Below the pieces are notes generated by a model, which saw nothing but the letters and a program-made list of their open reading frames with translations, made no database searches and was not told the DNA's origin. Position numbers and translations under genes: made by a program. From the NCBI GenBank assembly GCA_016195825.1, contig JACPYV010000004.1, positions 56,636-120,635 of the forward strand: a stretch of DNA of 64,000 nucleotides, given 5' to 3'. Origin of the DNA: Burkholderiales bacterium (lineage in GTDB: Bacteria; Pseudomonadota; Gammaproteobacteria; Burkholderiales; Burkholderiaceae_C). Shown piece by piece: positions 17,120 to 25,895 of the stretch; within the stretch, counting starts at the first letter, position 1, and each line of letters begins with the position of its first letter.

Positions 17120-18130
17120 ATGGACCACTCCGTCTTGGCCGGCGAGCCCGCGAGGATCTGGCACGTTTACTGGCAGGCAGCCGTGGGGCGCGACCTGCTG
17201 TCCGACTCGGAACTCGTCGTCCGAATCCGTTCGCACATGCTGGCAGTGCACCGCAAGCTGGGGCGCCAGCTTCTCTACTACTTGCTGATGCCAACAGAGA
17301 TCCATCTGCTAACGGCCCTGAGCGCTGGCGATTCCGCCAGCAGCCTTGCCAAGGGTATGGCCAACGTGATCTCGCGATGGGTCCGTGGCGTCCAGGGCTT
17401 GCCCGGCCCCGTTTTTGCGGGCCCCTACCGGGCGATTGAGATCCCTAACGCCGAGGCCTTGTGTGATGAAGTGCGCATGCTGGCCTGGCGGCCTGTCGAG
17501 AAGGGGCTGTGTGTCGCGGCGACGCACTATCGTCATTCGGCACTGCGCATCGCATTGGGAAACAGGCGGCCTGAAGGCTTCCATTCGGCCGCGCTGCTGG
17601 GCCTTTTCGGGCCATCGGTGCGCGAAGGCCGGGACGCCCTTCGCGCCCGGTTGGCGCAACGCCCTTCAGCACCGGAGGTCCTGCGGTGGGAGTTGGATCA
17701 CAGCCTGGTCCTGGCGTCCGGCTCAACGGGCTCCATCGGCCTCATGTCTCACCATGTCCGCGGCGCGGCCGCGGCCCTGGTGGCTGCTTGTGGGTCGGAA
17801 GGTATTGATGGCGCGCTCGGACTTCTGGAGCGCTGGGTGTTGGCGAAGCTGCGCCTGGCCGCGCATCAGAGCCTGGCCGATGGGACGGAGCACGACAGCG
17901 CACGCGGCAGGGCGCTGGTGGCTACGCTGGCCGTGAGGTCAGGCCTGTGTTCCGCAGCATTCGTCGCGCGGCGTTTCAATCGCGCCAGGGCAACCCTCAG
18001 CGAGCAGATGGCGGCCTGCCGCCGTCGGCCTGCCGACCGACTGATTCTTGAAATTCCCATATCCCGCGTGGTCCGCGAGGCCATCGATCTTGCGAGGCAG
18101 ACGAAACCGCGAGACGCAAACCCGCGTTGA
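17120..18130 (+). CDS. Degenerate REP-associated (Y1/HUH) transposase-like protein
   Basis: 336 aa. The first ~160 residues keep the pattern of RAYT/IS200-like proteins: 'YYLLMPTEIHLL' (usually YxxMPNHxHLL), 'MANVISRWVRGVQGLPGPVFAGPYRAIEI' type region, and 'LAWRPVEKGLC...HYRHSALRIALG' (usually NPVRAGLV...YxWSSYRAYLG). The catalytic residues appear lost: the first His of HUH is Glu60, and no Tyr stands where the nucleophile should be (Trp87 region). The C-terminal part (about 255-325) looks like the helix-turn-helix tail of larger RAYTs ('SAAFVARRFNRARATLSEQM'). It is divergent from the lasso operon. It is probably an inactive, possibly domesticated DNA-binding protein; a regulatory role is speculation. 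Confidence 0.65.
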   Translation: MDHSVLAGEPARIWHVYWQAAVGRDLLSDSELVVRIRSHMLAVHRKLGRQLLYYLLMPTEIHLLTALSAGDSASSLAKGMANVISRWVRGVQGLPGPVFAGPYRAIEIPNAEALCDEVRMLAWRPVEKGLCVAATHYRHSALRIALGNRRPEGFHSAALLGLFGPSVREGRDALRARLAQRPSAPEVLRWELDHSLVLASGSTGSIGLMSHHVRGAAAALVAACGSEGIDGALGLLERWVLAKLRLAAHQSLADGTEHDSARGRALVATLAVRSGLCSAAFVARRFNRARATLSEQMAACRRRPADRLILEIPISRVVREAIDLARQTKPRDANPR

Positions 18131-18232
18131 CTTCATCGCCATCATGCAGAGAACCTTCTGCCTGAAGAGGCTTCCCGCGCGGCTGCCCGAAGTAGGTTTG
18201 GAAACGAACAGAAGCGGGCAGGGGGCAATGGC

Positions 18233-18784
18233 TTACGTGTCGACGCCCTGGGCCAGAACAGGTTGCAATGCGCCCCCTGCGAGCACGCCCAGCGCGACGC
18301 CCCAGGCCAGCAGCGCGAACCCAGCCACCCGCTGATCGTCCACGAGATAGTTGACGCAGAGTTGCTGCTCAGCATCGAGATAAAGCAGCCCTGCCGTTAC
18401 CGTCATCCAGGCCGCATTCGCCAGGAAAAACGCAGCGACGACCGGCGAATGCCAATTGCGTGCGTTGCGCAGCAACACACCTGCGACGATCCACTGGCCG
18501 TACTTCAGCAGTGCGATGCCCGGCTCCATCACAGCCATGTCCAGGGCTGCAGGCACCATCCACAACGTCAGGATGCAAGCGGCAATGGTCGCGCAGAGTA
18601 GCCCGCCAGCGTCGATGCGTTCCAGCAGCTTCCAGCGTCCGGGCGCAACGCCCCCAAAGGTCCAGCCACTGAGCATCAAGAGCGGCAGCTCTATCGCCAT
18701 GTGCAGGCTCATCCGGCTTTCCAGCCAAGCGCGTGTCGCGGGCAAGCCGAGCAGCAGCAGGCCACAACGCACCCACCGTTTCAT
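18233..18784 (-). CDS. Small integral membrane protein of the oxidase operon
   Basis: 183 aa with about five hydrophobic segments ('LPLLMLSGWTFGG', 'LLCATIAACILTLWMVPAAL', 'VVAAFFLANAAWMTVTAGLLYL', 'AGFALLAWGVALGVLAGGAL'). The 'SLHMAIELPLLMLSGW' stretch is faintly like CtaG-type oxidase assembly proteins, but the protein is shorter and I would not assign it. Its start overlaps the SCO gene stop by 4 bases, so it belongs to the cco operon and is its last gene. Confidence 0.7.
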   Translation of the reverse strand: MKRWVRCGLLLLGLPATRAWLESRMSLHMAIELPLLMLSGWTFGGVAPGRWKLLERIDAGGLLCATIAACILTLWMVPAALDMAVMEPGIALLKYGQWIVAGVLLRNARNWHSPVVAAFFLANAAWMTVTAGLLYLDAEQQLCVNYLVDDQRVAGFALLAWGVALGVLAGGALQPVLAQGVDT

Positions 18785-19449
18785 GGGCGGCGCGCGGCCA
18801 ACTGGGCTGCCAGCGCGAGCGCAGGCTGCCAGTTGGCCGTGTCGAAGATGCCGACGACACGGCCGCGTGGATCGACGACGTGAATGGCCCCGTTGTGGGC
18901 GAAGCCGCCGCTGCCGTCAGCCACGGCGATCACGCCCAGCGCTCGGCGCGCTTGCCGGCCCTCGTCCACCGTGCGCGGGGCGGCGATCGTCCAGACCGAA
19001 GGATCCGCCCGGTGGCGCGCGCCGTAGGCGGCCAGCGCTTGCGGTGTGTCGTTCGCAGGATCGATGGAAATGGACAACAGACGCACCCGCTGGCCTTCTC
19101 GCCGCACCTGCTGCTGAGCTTGAAAGAACTCTGCGCCGAGGGCCCGGCATACCGACTCGCAGCCCGTGTAGACGAAATCCACGACCATGACCTCGCCGGT
19201 GCCGCCGGCCGGCAGACGCAGCGGTCGGCCTTGTGCATCGACCAGGTCCATCGTCGGGAACATCATGGTGCCCTGGCTGGCCTCCTGGCGACGCAGCGAC
19301 TCGAAAGTCCACTGCTCAAAACCCGCCGTGAGCCTTGCCATGGTCACGGTGAATGCAGATGTCACCAGCGCGCACGCCAGCAGCGTGAGTCCGAGACGCC
19401 CGGATCGAACCCGCTTCGTCGGCCCTGCGACCTCTTGCAGCGCTGTCAT
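18781..19449 (-). CDS. SCO1/SenC-type copper chaperone for the oxidase
   Basis: 222 aa. Membrane-anchored thioredoxin-fold protein that supplies copper to, or reduces cysteines of, a terminal oxidase. One N-terminal membrane segment (about 19-40) is followed by the copper site 'TGCESVC' (Cys97, Cys101) and the distant His in 'GGFAHNGAIHVVD'. 'RVRLLSISIDPANDTPQALAAYGA' is the usual SCO stretch. It starts one base after the cytochrome c gene. With only CcoN carrying CuB here, it most likely serves CcoN. Confidence 0.9.
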   Translation of the reverse strand: MTALQEVAGPTKRVRSGRLGLTLLACALVTSAFTVTMARLTAGFEQWTFESLRRQEASQGTMMFPTMDLVDAQGRPLRLPAGGTGEVMVVDFVYTGCESVCRALGAEFFQAQQQVRREGQRVRLLSISIDPANDTPQALAAYGARHRADPSVWTIAAPRTVDEGRQARRALGVIAVADGSGGFAHNGAIHVVDPRGRVVGIFDTANWQPALALAAQLAARRP

Positions 19450-19450
19450 G

Positions 19451-20047
19451 TCAGTCGTGGGCGGGCAGGTCCTTGTCTCCCTCGAACGGCGCCGTGCGCT
19501 GCTGGTGGGCGGCGCGCGCCTGCGCCACGGTCTCGAGGCTGACCGGCGCGGCTGTGTTGCCCCATTGGGAGCGGACGTGGGTCAACACCGCGGCCAACTG
19601 CTCGTCGCTCAGCTGACCGCCAAATGCGGGCATGGTGCCGTTGAACGGATGGCCCCTGACCATCAGGTGCCCATGGACGCCATGTAGCACGATGGCGGCG
19701 GCGGTGCTCGCCTGGCCCTGCACCCATTCGCTGCCGGCAAGGGGCGGAAACACCCCCGGCAGTCCCTGTCCGTTCGCCTGATGGCAGGCCGCACACAGCG
19801 AAGAAAAGAGCGCTGCGCCATCAACCTTGGCAGCGCCGGTCGTCTTGCCGCCGCCCAGTTCGTCGGCCTCGCGCCCATCGCCCCAGGCAGCCGGCGTCTC
19901 GATGTCCGCCGCGGTGATGTAGGCCATGCAGAACACCAGCAGCATCGCCACCAGTAGTCGCATCGACCACGGGACGGGGTGGGCCTGCTCATGCGGGTCG
20001 GGGTTCTCGCGCTGCTGCGGCGCCGAGATCTGCGGGTCGGGTGTCAT
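19451..20047 (-). CDS. Membrane-anchored c-type cytochrome
   Basis: 198 aa. A single N-terminal membrane helix (about 28-47) holds a periplasmic class-I cytochrome c domain with heme motif CAACH (85-89) and the distal Met region 'FNGTMPAFGGQLSDEQLAAVLTHVRSQWGN'. Position right after ccoO suggests it replaces CcoP as electron donor to the oxidase. It has one heme, whereas CcoP has two. The C-terminal ~30 residues are charged and unlike the usual family end. Confidence 0.88.
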   Translation of the reverse strand: MTPDPQISAPQQRENPDPHEQAHPVPWSMRLLVAMLLVFCMAYITAADIETPAAWGDGREADELGGGKTTGAAKVDGAALFSSLCAACHQANGQGLPGVFPPLAGSEWVQGQASTAAAIVLHGVHGHLMVRGHPFNGTMPAFGGQLSDEQLAAVLTHVRSQWGNTAAPVSLETVAQARAAHQQRTAPFEGDKDLPAHD

Positions 20048-20062
20048 GTCTGCTCCTGAAGG

Positions 20063-20674
20063 TCAGCGCTTGCCGGCCACTGCCGCCACCGGCGTGGGCA
20101 GGTCCGCTACCGGATAGGTGTGGTTGAGCGCCTGGAGGTAGGCGACGAGATCCAGCGCGTCCGGGCTGGCCGCCACCAGCTTGCCTGGCGGCGTTTCGCC
20201 GGGCGGCAATTGCACTTGCACGTCACCGCGGTCAAGCTGGTCTTTGACGGTGAACAGGAAGGGGTAGCTCGGCATCACGCTGCCCGGGACATAGGCCCGG
20301 GGCTGGTACAGATGGCCGAGGTGCCACTGCTCGCTGGGCTGTCGGGCACCGATGTTGAACAGGTCCGGGCCGGTGCGCATCGTGCCCAGCAGGTGCGGCG
20401 CGTCATAGGCGTAGTCCGCGGCGACGCTGGCCCGTCCCCAGCCCCGGGCGTGGTCGGGTGCAAAGCTCTTCGCCCGCGGCTGCTGGGAATGGCAATAGAC
20501 GCAGCCGTTGGCGATGTAGACCTGCCGGCCGCGCAGTTCGGCGGCGCTGTAGGGCTTGAGGGCTTCGGGCGCCCGTACCTCGCGGACGGTCATGTAGGGG
20601 ACCACCACGAGGGCGCTGGTGGCGATGCTCAGCATCGTCATGCCGCCGGCGATCAGCCGGGTTTCGTTTTGCAT
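20063..20674 (-). CDS. ccoO: cbb3-type cytochrome c oxidase subunit II (CcoO)
   Basis: 203 aa from ATG 20674, 11 bases after ccoN. It is the membrane-bound monoheme subunit that passes electrons to CcoN. One N-terminal helix (about 8-28), then heme motif CVYCH (58-62) in the CcoO-typical context 'RGRQVYIANGCVYCHSQQ', then 'GPDLFNIGARQPSEQWHLGHLYQPR' and the Met-containing 'VMPSYPFLF'. A longer open frame in the same phase runs through ccoN and is a shadow. Confidence 0.94.
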   Translation of the reverse strand: MQNETRLIAGGMTMLSIATSALVVVPYMTVREVRAPEALKPYSAAELRGRQVYIANGCVYCHSQQPRAKSFAPDHARGWGRASVAADYAYDAPHLLGTMRTGPDLFNIGARQPSEQWHLGHLYQPRAYVPGSVMPSYPFLFTVKDQLDRGDVQVQLPPGETPPGKLVAASPDALDLVAYLQALNHTYPVADLPTPVAAVAGKR

Positions 20675-20685
20675 GTCAGATCTCC

Positions 20686-22260
20686 TCAACGCGCGGCCAG
20701 CAGCGTGGGCGCGGTGCGGCCCGTGGCCCGCCCGGCCAGCAGCCAAAGGAAATGAACCGCGAACACCACGTGGCTGAGCCCCATCAAGGCACCGCCCACG
20801 GTGCGCGCCTTCAGGTACGGCACGGTCACCGCGACGGAATCCATGAAGGGCCTGCTTTCGTCCAGCATCGCCAGCCCCTGCAGCCAGCCACCCACTGTCA
20901 GCGACACGAAATAGACGGTGATGCCCACGGCGGCCAGCCAGAAATGCGCGGCGATGAGCGCCTGCGATGGCCATTCCCGGCCGCAGATGCGGGGCGTGAT
21001 GAAGTAGATGGCGCCGAAGAACACCATCGTCACGAAGCCATACAGCCCCAGATGGGCGTGCGCCACGGTGAAGTGGGTGAAATGGGCCACCACGTTGACG
21101 CTGCGCAGCGCCTCGACGCTGCCCTGCACGGAGCAGGCCGTGTACATCAGGCCGCCGAACCCGATGAAGCGCAGCGTCGGCGAGGTTCGCAACGCTCCCA
21201 GGTGCCCCTTGAGCGTTTGGTACTGGTTGACCGTGAACGCGGCGACTGGCACGACCATCATCACGCTCTGCACGATGGACAGCGTGATCAGCCAGCCGGG
21301 CACGGGCCCGCCGATCAAATGGTGGCCGCCCACCTGGCCGTAGAAGAAGGCCAGCCCCCAGAAGCCGAGCAGCGACAGGTTGTAGCTCTGCACAGGCCGG
21401 CCGATGACCTTGGGCAGGAAGTAGTACACCGAGGCCAGGGCCAGGGGCGTGTAGAACAGCCCCAGCACGTTGTGGCCGAACCACCAGTTCATCGTCGCCT
21501 GCTCCACGCCGCGGTGCAGCCCGGGCATGTTGGCCACCACGAACAGCACCGGGAACCAGAACAGCGCGCAGCCGATGTACCAGACCGACACATAGAGATG
21601 CTGGACCCGGCGGTGGAGCAGCGTCAGCACCAGGGGCACGCCCACCAGCGCGCCGCCGACGACGAAGAGAACGTCGATCTGCCAGGGGATCTCGAGCCAC
21701 TCCAGGCCGTCGCTGATTCCGGCTCCAATGGCGCCCAGGCCGGCGACCAGGGCGGCGTTCCACATCGCCGCGCCCATGAAGGCGTAGCGTGCTCCCACGA
21801 GTTCCGTCTTCAGCAGCCGCGGGATGATGAACATCGCGATGCCCAGGCCCGCCATGGGCGCCCAGCCGTAGGCCACGGCGTTCAGGTGGATGGTGCGGAT
21901 GCGGCCAAAGGTCAGCCAGGACTGTGCCGTCAACCAGTCGGGCGCATGCAGCTTGATGGAGGCGGTGAGACCGGCGGCCGAGGCCACCAGCAGCCACACG
22001 AAAGCACAGCACAGGAAGAAGAACACGAGCGGTGCCGTGGAGGCGTCGGCCCGCGCGCGCTGCAGCATGTCCTCGTTCCTCAAGCGGGGCAGGACGCCGG
22101 CAGCCGGGTCTTCAACGCTGCCGATCTCGCCGGCCGAGAAGATGACCTCCCCCCCGCTGGTGCTGCGTTCGAACAGGCCTCGCCGCTGGGTCCAGACGAA
22201 GGCGACCAAGGCGACCACCGAGAGGACGAAGGCCGATAGCAGGATGCTGACGGTGCTCAT
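20686..22260 (-). CDS. ccoN: cbb3-type cytochrome c oxidase subunit I (CcoN), with CcoS-like N-terminus
   Basis: 524 aa. The proton-pumping core that reduces O2, with heme b, heme b3 and CuB. Conserved histidines lie in 'TIHLNAVAYGW', 'WWFGHNVLGLFYTPLALASVYYFLP' (also the Tyr region), 'GGHHLIGG' and 'HFTHFTVAHAHLGLYGF'. Before the first core helix there is an extra ~80 residues: a membrane segment 'ILLSAFVLSVVALVAFVWTQRRGLFE' followed by 'GEVIFSAGEIGS', which resembles the small maturation protein CcoS fused in front. No ccoP, ccoQ or separate ccoS is nearby. It is first in an operon of five genes. Confidence 0.93.
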   Translation of the reverse strand: MSTVSILLSAFVLSVVALVAFVWTQRRGLFERSTSGGEVIFSAGEIGSVEDPAAGVLPRLRNEDMLQRARADASTAPLVFFFLCCAFVWLLVASAAGLTASIKLHAPDWLTAQSWLTFGRIRTIHLNAVAYGWAPMAGLGIAMFIIPRLLKTELVGARYAFMGAAMWNAALVAGLGAIGAGISDGLEWLEIPWQIDVLFVVGGALVGVPLVLTLLHRRVQHLYVSVWYIGCALFWFPVLFVVANMPGLHRGVEQATMNWWFGHNVLGLFYTPLALASVYYFLPKVIGRPVQSYNLSLLGFWGLAFFYGQVGGHHLIGGPVPGWLITLSIVQSVMMVVPVAAFTVNQYQTLKGHLGALRTSPTLRFIGFGGLMYTACSVQGSVEALRSVNVVAHFTHFTVAHAHLGLYGFVTMVFFGAIYFITPRICGREWPSQALIAAHFWLAAVGITVYFVSLTVGGWLQGLAMLDESRPFMDSVAVTVPYLKARTVGGALMGLSHVVFAVHFLWLLAGRATGRTAPTLLAAR

Positions 22261-22302
22261 CAGAGTGTTCCTTGAGAGTGAAGGGGGGAAGGCCCCGGCG
22301 GG

Positions 22303-22362
22303 GCCTGCGTACGGGCCTGCGTACCGGAGTGCGTACGGGAGTGAGTACGGGAGTGCGAGGCG
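22303..22362. repeat. 12-bp tandem repeat upstream of ccoN
   Basis: Four 12-base units (22303-22314, 22315-22326, 22327-22338, 22339-22350) follow the pattern (GC/GA)CTGCGTACGG or GAGTGCGTACGG, and a fifth, partial unit begins at 22351. Each intact unit contains a GTAC core. It fills the gap between ccoN (starting 22260) and the end of the MgtC-like gene, so it may affect ccoN transcription. Confidence 0.85.
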
Positions 22363-22375
22363 GTTTGCATGGGCG

Positions 22376-23107
22376 CTACTCTCGGTTGGATCGCGTCATC
22401 ACGAACGACTCGATTTCTGGCAGTGAGGACAGTTCCAACGCGGCCTCGCTCATCGTGATCGAGCGTTTGCCGCCCTGGGCGAAGATGAGGCTGTCGATCT
22501 CGAAGTGCCCGTGCTTGAATTTGACGGTCATGGTGTTGGGCGGCATGCGCAGCCCACGCGCGGCCAGAAACGCCTGGATGGCCTCGGTGCGCGGCTGATA
22601 GCCGTCGCGAAACTTCAGCGTGCTGCTGAATGCCGTGCGCGCGGGCAGCCGGCGCTCCAGCCTCGGCAGCAACTCCACGGCCCCGATGAACAACAGCGTC
22701 AACCCGATGGCCGGCAGGTAGAGGCCCACGCCGACGAGGATGCCCAGCGCTGCGACGCCCCAGATGGAGGCGGCCGTGGTCAGACCGCGCACGTTCAAGC
22801 CGGTCTGCACGATCAGGCCTGCACCGAGGAAGCCGATGCCGGTCAGGATGGCCCCGATGACCCGCGTAGGGTCGCCAGTGCCCGGCTCGAGGCTGATGCC
22901 ACCGTACCAGAGGCCCGGATGGCCGGACAGCAGCGTCACCGCCGCGGAGGTCGCACTGACCAGGCAATACACCTGGCTGCCTGCGGCTCGTCCGCTGAAA
23001 AAGCGTTCGTAACCGACGATCCAGCCCAGCAGCATGGCCAAGCCCATGTGGCCAATGATGAGCAGGCCGGACGCCAGCCATGAGGTTTCGGTGAGCATGG
23101 CGGTCAC
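22376..23107 (-). CDS. MgtC/SapB-family membrane protein
   Basis: 243 aa from GTG 23107 (GTGA overlap with the patatin stop); ATG 23098 is the alternative and removes 3 residues. Four or five N-terminal membrane helices carry the family signature 'VIGAILTGIGFLGAGLIVQ' and 'NVRGLTTAASIWGVAALGI'. A C-terminal cytoplasmic ACT-like domain (about 155-243) follows. MgtC proteins affect magnesium homeostasis and membrane potential, and inhibit F-type ATPase in pathogens; the role in this operon is unknown. Confidence 0.9.
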   Translation of the reverse strand: MTAMLTETSWLASGLLIIGHMGLAMLLGWIVGYERFFSGRAAGSQVYCLVSATSAAVTLLSGHPGLWYGGISLEPGTGDPTRVIGAILTGIGFLGAGLIVQTGLNVRGLTTAASIWGVAALGILVGVGLYLPAIGLTLLFIGAVELLPRLERRLPARTAFSSTLKFRDGYQPRTEAIQAFLAARGLRMPPNTMTVKFKHGHFEIDSLIFAQGGKRSITMSEAALELSSLPEIESFVMTRSNRE

Positions 23108-24513
23108 TGGTGAGGGGTGGGGCCTTGCAGGCTGCGCAACATGGCGCGGAACTCCGGCGCGGACCGCAGGCGTTGACGGGCGTGCTTGCGCAAAACGGTG
23201 ATATCGGACGCAGGCAATTCGAGCGTGGTGGGAATGGCCTTGAGCCTCTCGGCCAGTGCGGCATCGGGCCCATCCAGCGTGACTTCGATGAGGTGGAACT
23301 CGACGTCAGGGGCAAACGGCGTGTCCTCGCCGCGGGCCTGGGCGCGGCGCACTTCATCGCGCCAGACTTGGAACGTGGTGCGCATTTGTCCCAGCGCGGC
23401 ATCTGAGTTGCGGTTGATCGGGATGTCGGCCAGGGCCAGCGCTGTGCGCAGCGGACCGGGCACCTGGGGGCTGAGGTCTTCCGGCGCCCGCGCACTGGTT
23501 TCCGCATTGACCACGATGAACACGACCCGGCGCAGGTGCCGGTAGCCGGCAAACCGTGCGCTGCCGACGATGCCGCCGAACTGGCTGATGTAGTCGGTCG
23601 GCCCGCGCACGCTGACGTTGTCGGCAAGACCGCCGTCCACGAGGTGGATGAACGGGCGGCGTGGCCCGCCGGCCTGCAGGTCACGGTAGCTCTCCAGCTC
23701 GCTCATCCGGCGGCTGTTCACTGCCGCGGGCTGTGCGGCTGCGGCCCGGCGCAGCAGCGGCGGCCCGCAGTCCTGCCCAGGGGTGGCCGTCACATGGTTC
23801 CAGAAGGTCACAGGGCTCAGCAGCAGCGGCACAGCGCTGGAAGCGGCCACAGCGCGGGCGAGTTTCACGCCACCGAGGTCGCTGCACAGGAAGTCGAACT
23901 GCTCCTGCACAAACTCGAAGCGGCCGCCGTTCACCATGTCAGACGCATAGATGACGGCGAAGGGCTTGCGCGGTTGGTCGCTCAGGTCGGCGAAGGTCGT
24001 GCCATGGAACAGTCGTTCGTCCAGGAAGCGCTCGAAGGCGTCGCTGCGCCCGAAGCTCGGCGAGCTCAGCCGCCAAAGGGTCGCTGGCGCGAGCAGGCCG
24101 CGGGCGAAATCCGACTGAGGTGAGCCGTGCAGCAAGGCCTCCTCGAACCTCGCGAGGCCCGCTTCGCCACCCATGGCGAGCGCACCCACCAGCATGCTGC
24201 CGCCGGACAGGCCCATGACGATGTCGATCTGGTCGAACAGTCGCTCGTGGCGGCCGTCCCAGTCGATGGTGGTGTCGCGCAGCTCGTCCAGCACGCCCAG
24301 GCCCAGCGTCGCCGCACGCAGGCCGCCCCCCGAGAACGACACATGCAGCAGCAAGCTGTCTTCCGGGTCCTGCGCGACGAAGCGCTGCAGCCGGTAGCCC
24401 TGCTGCGGGTCGACCTGCACCAATGGCGGGTTGATGGCGTAGTGCGCACTGGAACAGGCTGCCATCAGCAGGCACAGCGCAGCGCCTGCACAGCGCGCCA
24501 GCCACCCCGTCAT
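23104..24513 (-). CDS. Patatin-like phospholipase lipoprotein
   Basis: 469 aa. Lipoprotein signal with lipobox around Cys20 ('LLMAACSS'). Patatin acyl hydrolase elements: oxyanion loop 'SGGGLRAA' (61-68), nucleophile Ser103 in 'GLSGGS', and the Asp of the dyad in 'LVDGGLADN'. It should hydrolyse lipid acyl esters at the cell envelope. Its start overlaps the outer-membrane factor gene and its stop overlaps the MgtC-like gene, so it is tied to an efflux operon, which is an unusual partner. Confidence 0.9.
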   Translation of the reverse strand: MTGWLARCAGAALCLLMAACSSAHYAINPPLVQVDPQQGYRLQRFVAQDPEDSLLLHVSFSGGGLRAATLGLGVLDELRDTTIDWDGRHERLFDQIDIVMGLSGGSMLVGALAMGGEAGLARFEEALLHGSPQSDFARGLLAPATLWRLSSPSFGRSDAFERFLDERLFHGTTFADLSDQPRKPFAVIYASDMVNGGRFEFVQEQFDFLCSDLGGVKLARAVAASSAVPLLLSPVTFWNHVTATPGQDCGPPLLRRAAAAQPAAVNSRRMSELESYRDLQAGGPRRPFIHLVDGGLADNVSVRGPTDYISQFGGIVGSARFAGYRHLRRVVFIVVNAETSARAPEDLSPQVPGPLRTALALADIPINRNSDAALGQMRTTFQVWRDEVRRAQARGEDTPFAPDVEFHLIEVTLDGPDAALAERLKAIPTTLELPASDITVLRKHARQRLRSAPEFRAMLRSLQGPTPHQ

Positions 24514-25895
24514 GGCGACACCCCCGACCAGCCGCCGCCCAGCGCGCGGAACAGCGAGACCTGGGTCTGCAGCAGTCCCGACTGCAGGCTGACGACACCC
24601 TGCTCCACGCTGATCAGGTTGCGCTCGGCGCCCCCTTCGTCCAAAGCGGAGGCGTAGCCCTCGCGGTAGCGCCGCCCGGCGATGCGCAATGCCTCGGCCA
24701 TCGCCTGGCGCTGGGCCAGGGCCTCGCGCAGTTGGATCTGCTGCTGCTCGTGGCTGTTGAGCTGGACTTCGACCTCGGCCCAGGCACCCAGGACCGTGCG
24801 TTCGTAGGCGGCCAGCGCCTGATCGCGGCGCGCTTCACTGGCCTTCGCGAGGGCCTGCAGTCGGCCCCCGTTGAAGATCGGCGCCAGCACGCTGCCACCC
24901 AGGCTCCAGATCGTGAACGGGTCGCCCCGCAGCACACTGGCGCCGGTGCGGCCGAGGCTGGCGCTCAGCCGCAGCGACGGCAGCCATTGCGTGCGCGCGG
25001 CAGCCAGTTGCGCGTCGCTGGCCGCCACCTGCAGCTCGGCCCCATGGATGTCGGGCCGGCGGCGCAACAGTTCCGACGGCAGTCCCGCGTCGGGCAGGAC
25101 GCAGCGCTGCAGCGCGGCCAGAGGGCCACCCCGCTCTACCGGGCCAGGCGGCCGGCCCAGCAGCACATTGAGCTGCGCCTCCTGGCGCTCAAGCGCCCGC
25201 ATCAGCTGAGGCAGCGCCTGGGCGCCGGCATGTCGCTCCGCCTCGGCCTGGGCGAGCTCCAGGCCGCTGGCATAGCCCTGCTGGCGGCGCTGGCGCACCA
25301 GCTCGACAGTGCGCTCTCGCGAGGCCAGCAGACGCCGGGCCAATTCCATCTGCGCGTCCAGCTCCAGCAGGCCAATGTAGGCCTGGGCGACGCTGGCGGC
25401 CACGCTCAGCGCCACGGTGTCGCGTGCGGCGCGGCTGGCTTCTTCACCATCGTCGGCAGCGCGGGCCAGCGCGTCGATGCGCCCCCAGAGGTCGACCTCG
25501 TAGGACGCCTGGAAGAGCTCCTGGTGGCCCGTGGCGAGGTAGGGCCTGAGCGTCACATCGCTGATGCTGCGCGAACGCGCTGCGCCGACGCCGGCGTCCA
25601 GGCTGGGCCAGAAGGCCGCGTGCTGGGCTGCCGCCAGCGCGTGCGCCTCGGCCACCCGGGCGGCCGCCTGGCGCAGATCCTGGTTGTGCGCCAGAGCCAC
25701 GCGCACCAGCTGCGCCAGCCTCGCGTCGCCGAAGCCCTGCCACCAATCCCCCTGCAGGGTGGCCGTGCCTGCGGCATGGTGCCAGTTGGCGGGAACCGCC
25801 GGGATCGTCGGCCTTGCCAAGGGAAGCTCCGCGCAGGCCGCCAGTGCCGCTGCGCCGAGCAGGGCAAGGCCAAGTGACGTGACCTGTGGCTTCAT
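24510..25895 (-). CDS. Efflux outer-membrane lipoprotein (NodT/OprM family)
   Basis: 461 aa. Lipoprotein signal ending 'ALAACAEL', then two repeated TolC-type helical hairpin halves. It forms the outer-membrane channel of a tripartite pump with the next two genes. Family stretches include 'WWQGFGDARLAQLVRVALAHN', 'ELDAQMELARRLLASRERTV', 'GYASGLELAQAEAERH' and 'RRPDIHGAELQVAASDAQLA'. ATGA overlap on both sides. Confidence 0.93.
   Translation of the reverse strand: MKPQVTSLGLALLGAAALAACAELPLARPTIPAVPANWHHAAGTATLQGDWWQGFGDARLAQLVRVALAHNQDLRQAAARVAEAHALAAAQHAAFWPSLDAGVGAARSRSISDVTLRPYLATGHQELFQASYEVDLWGRIDALARAADDGEEASRAARDTVALSVAASVAQAYIGLLELDAQMELARRLLASRERTVELVRQRRQQGYASGLELAQAEAERHAGAQALPQLMRALERQEAQLNVLLGRPPGPVERGGPLAALQRCVLPDAGLPSELLRRRPDIHGAELQVAASDAQLAAARTQWLPSLRLSASLGRTGASVLRGDPFTIWSLGGSVLAPIFNGGRLQALAKASEARRDQALAAYERTVLGAWAEVEVQLNSHEQQQIQLREALAQRQAMAEALRIAGRRYREGYASALDEGGAERNLISVEQGVVSLQSGLLQTQVSLFRALGGGWSGVSP

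Noticed and set aside
20752..22239. 495-codon plus-strand frame opposite ccoN
   Set aside because: Shadow; translation is His/Gln/Arg-rich with no family pattern, while ccoN is certain.
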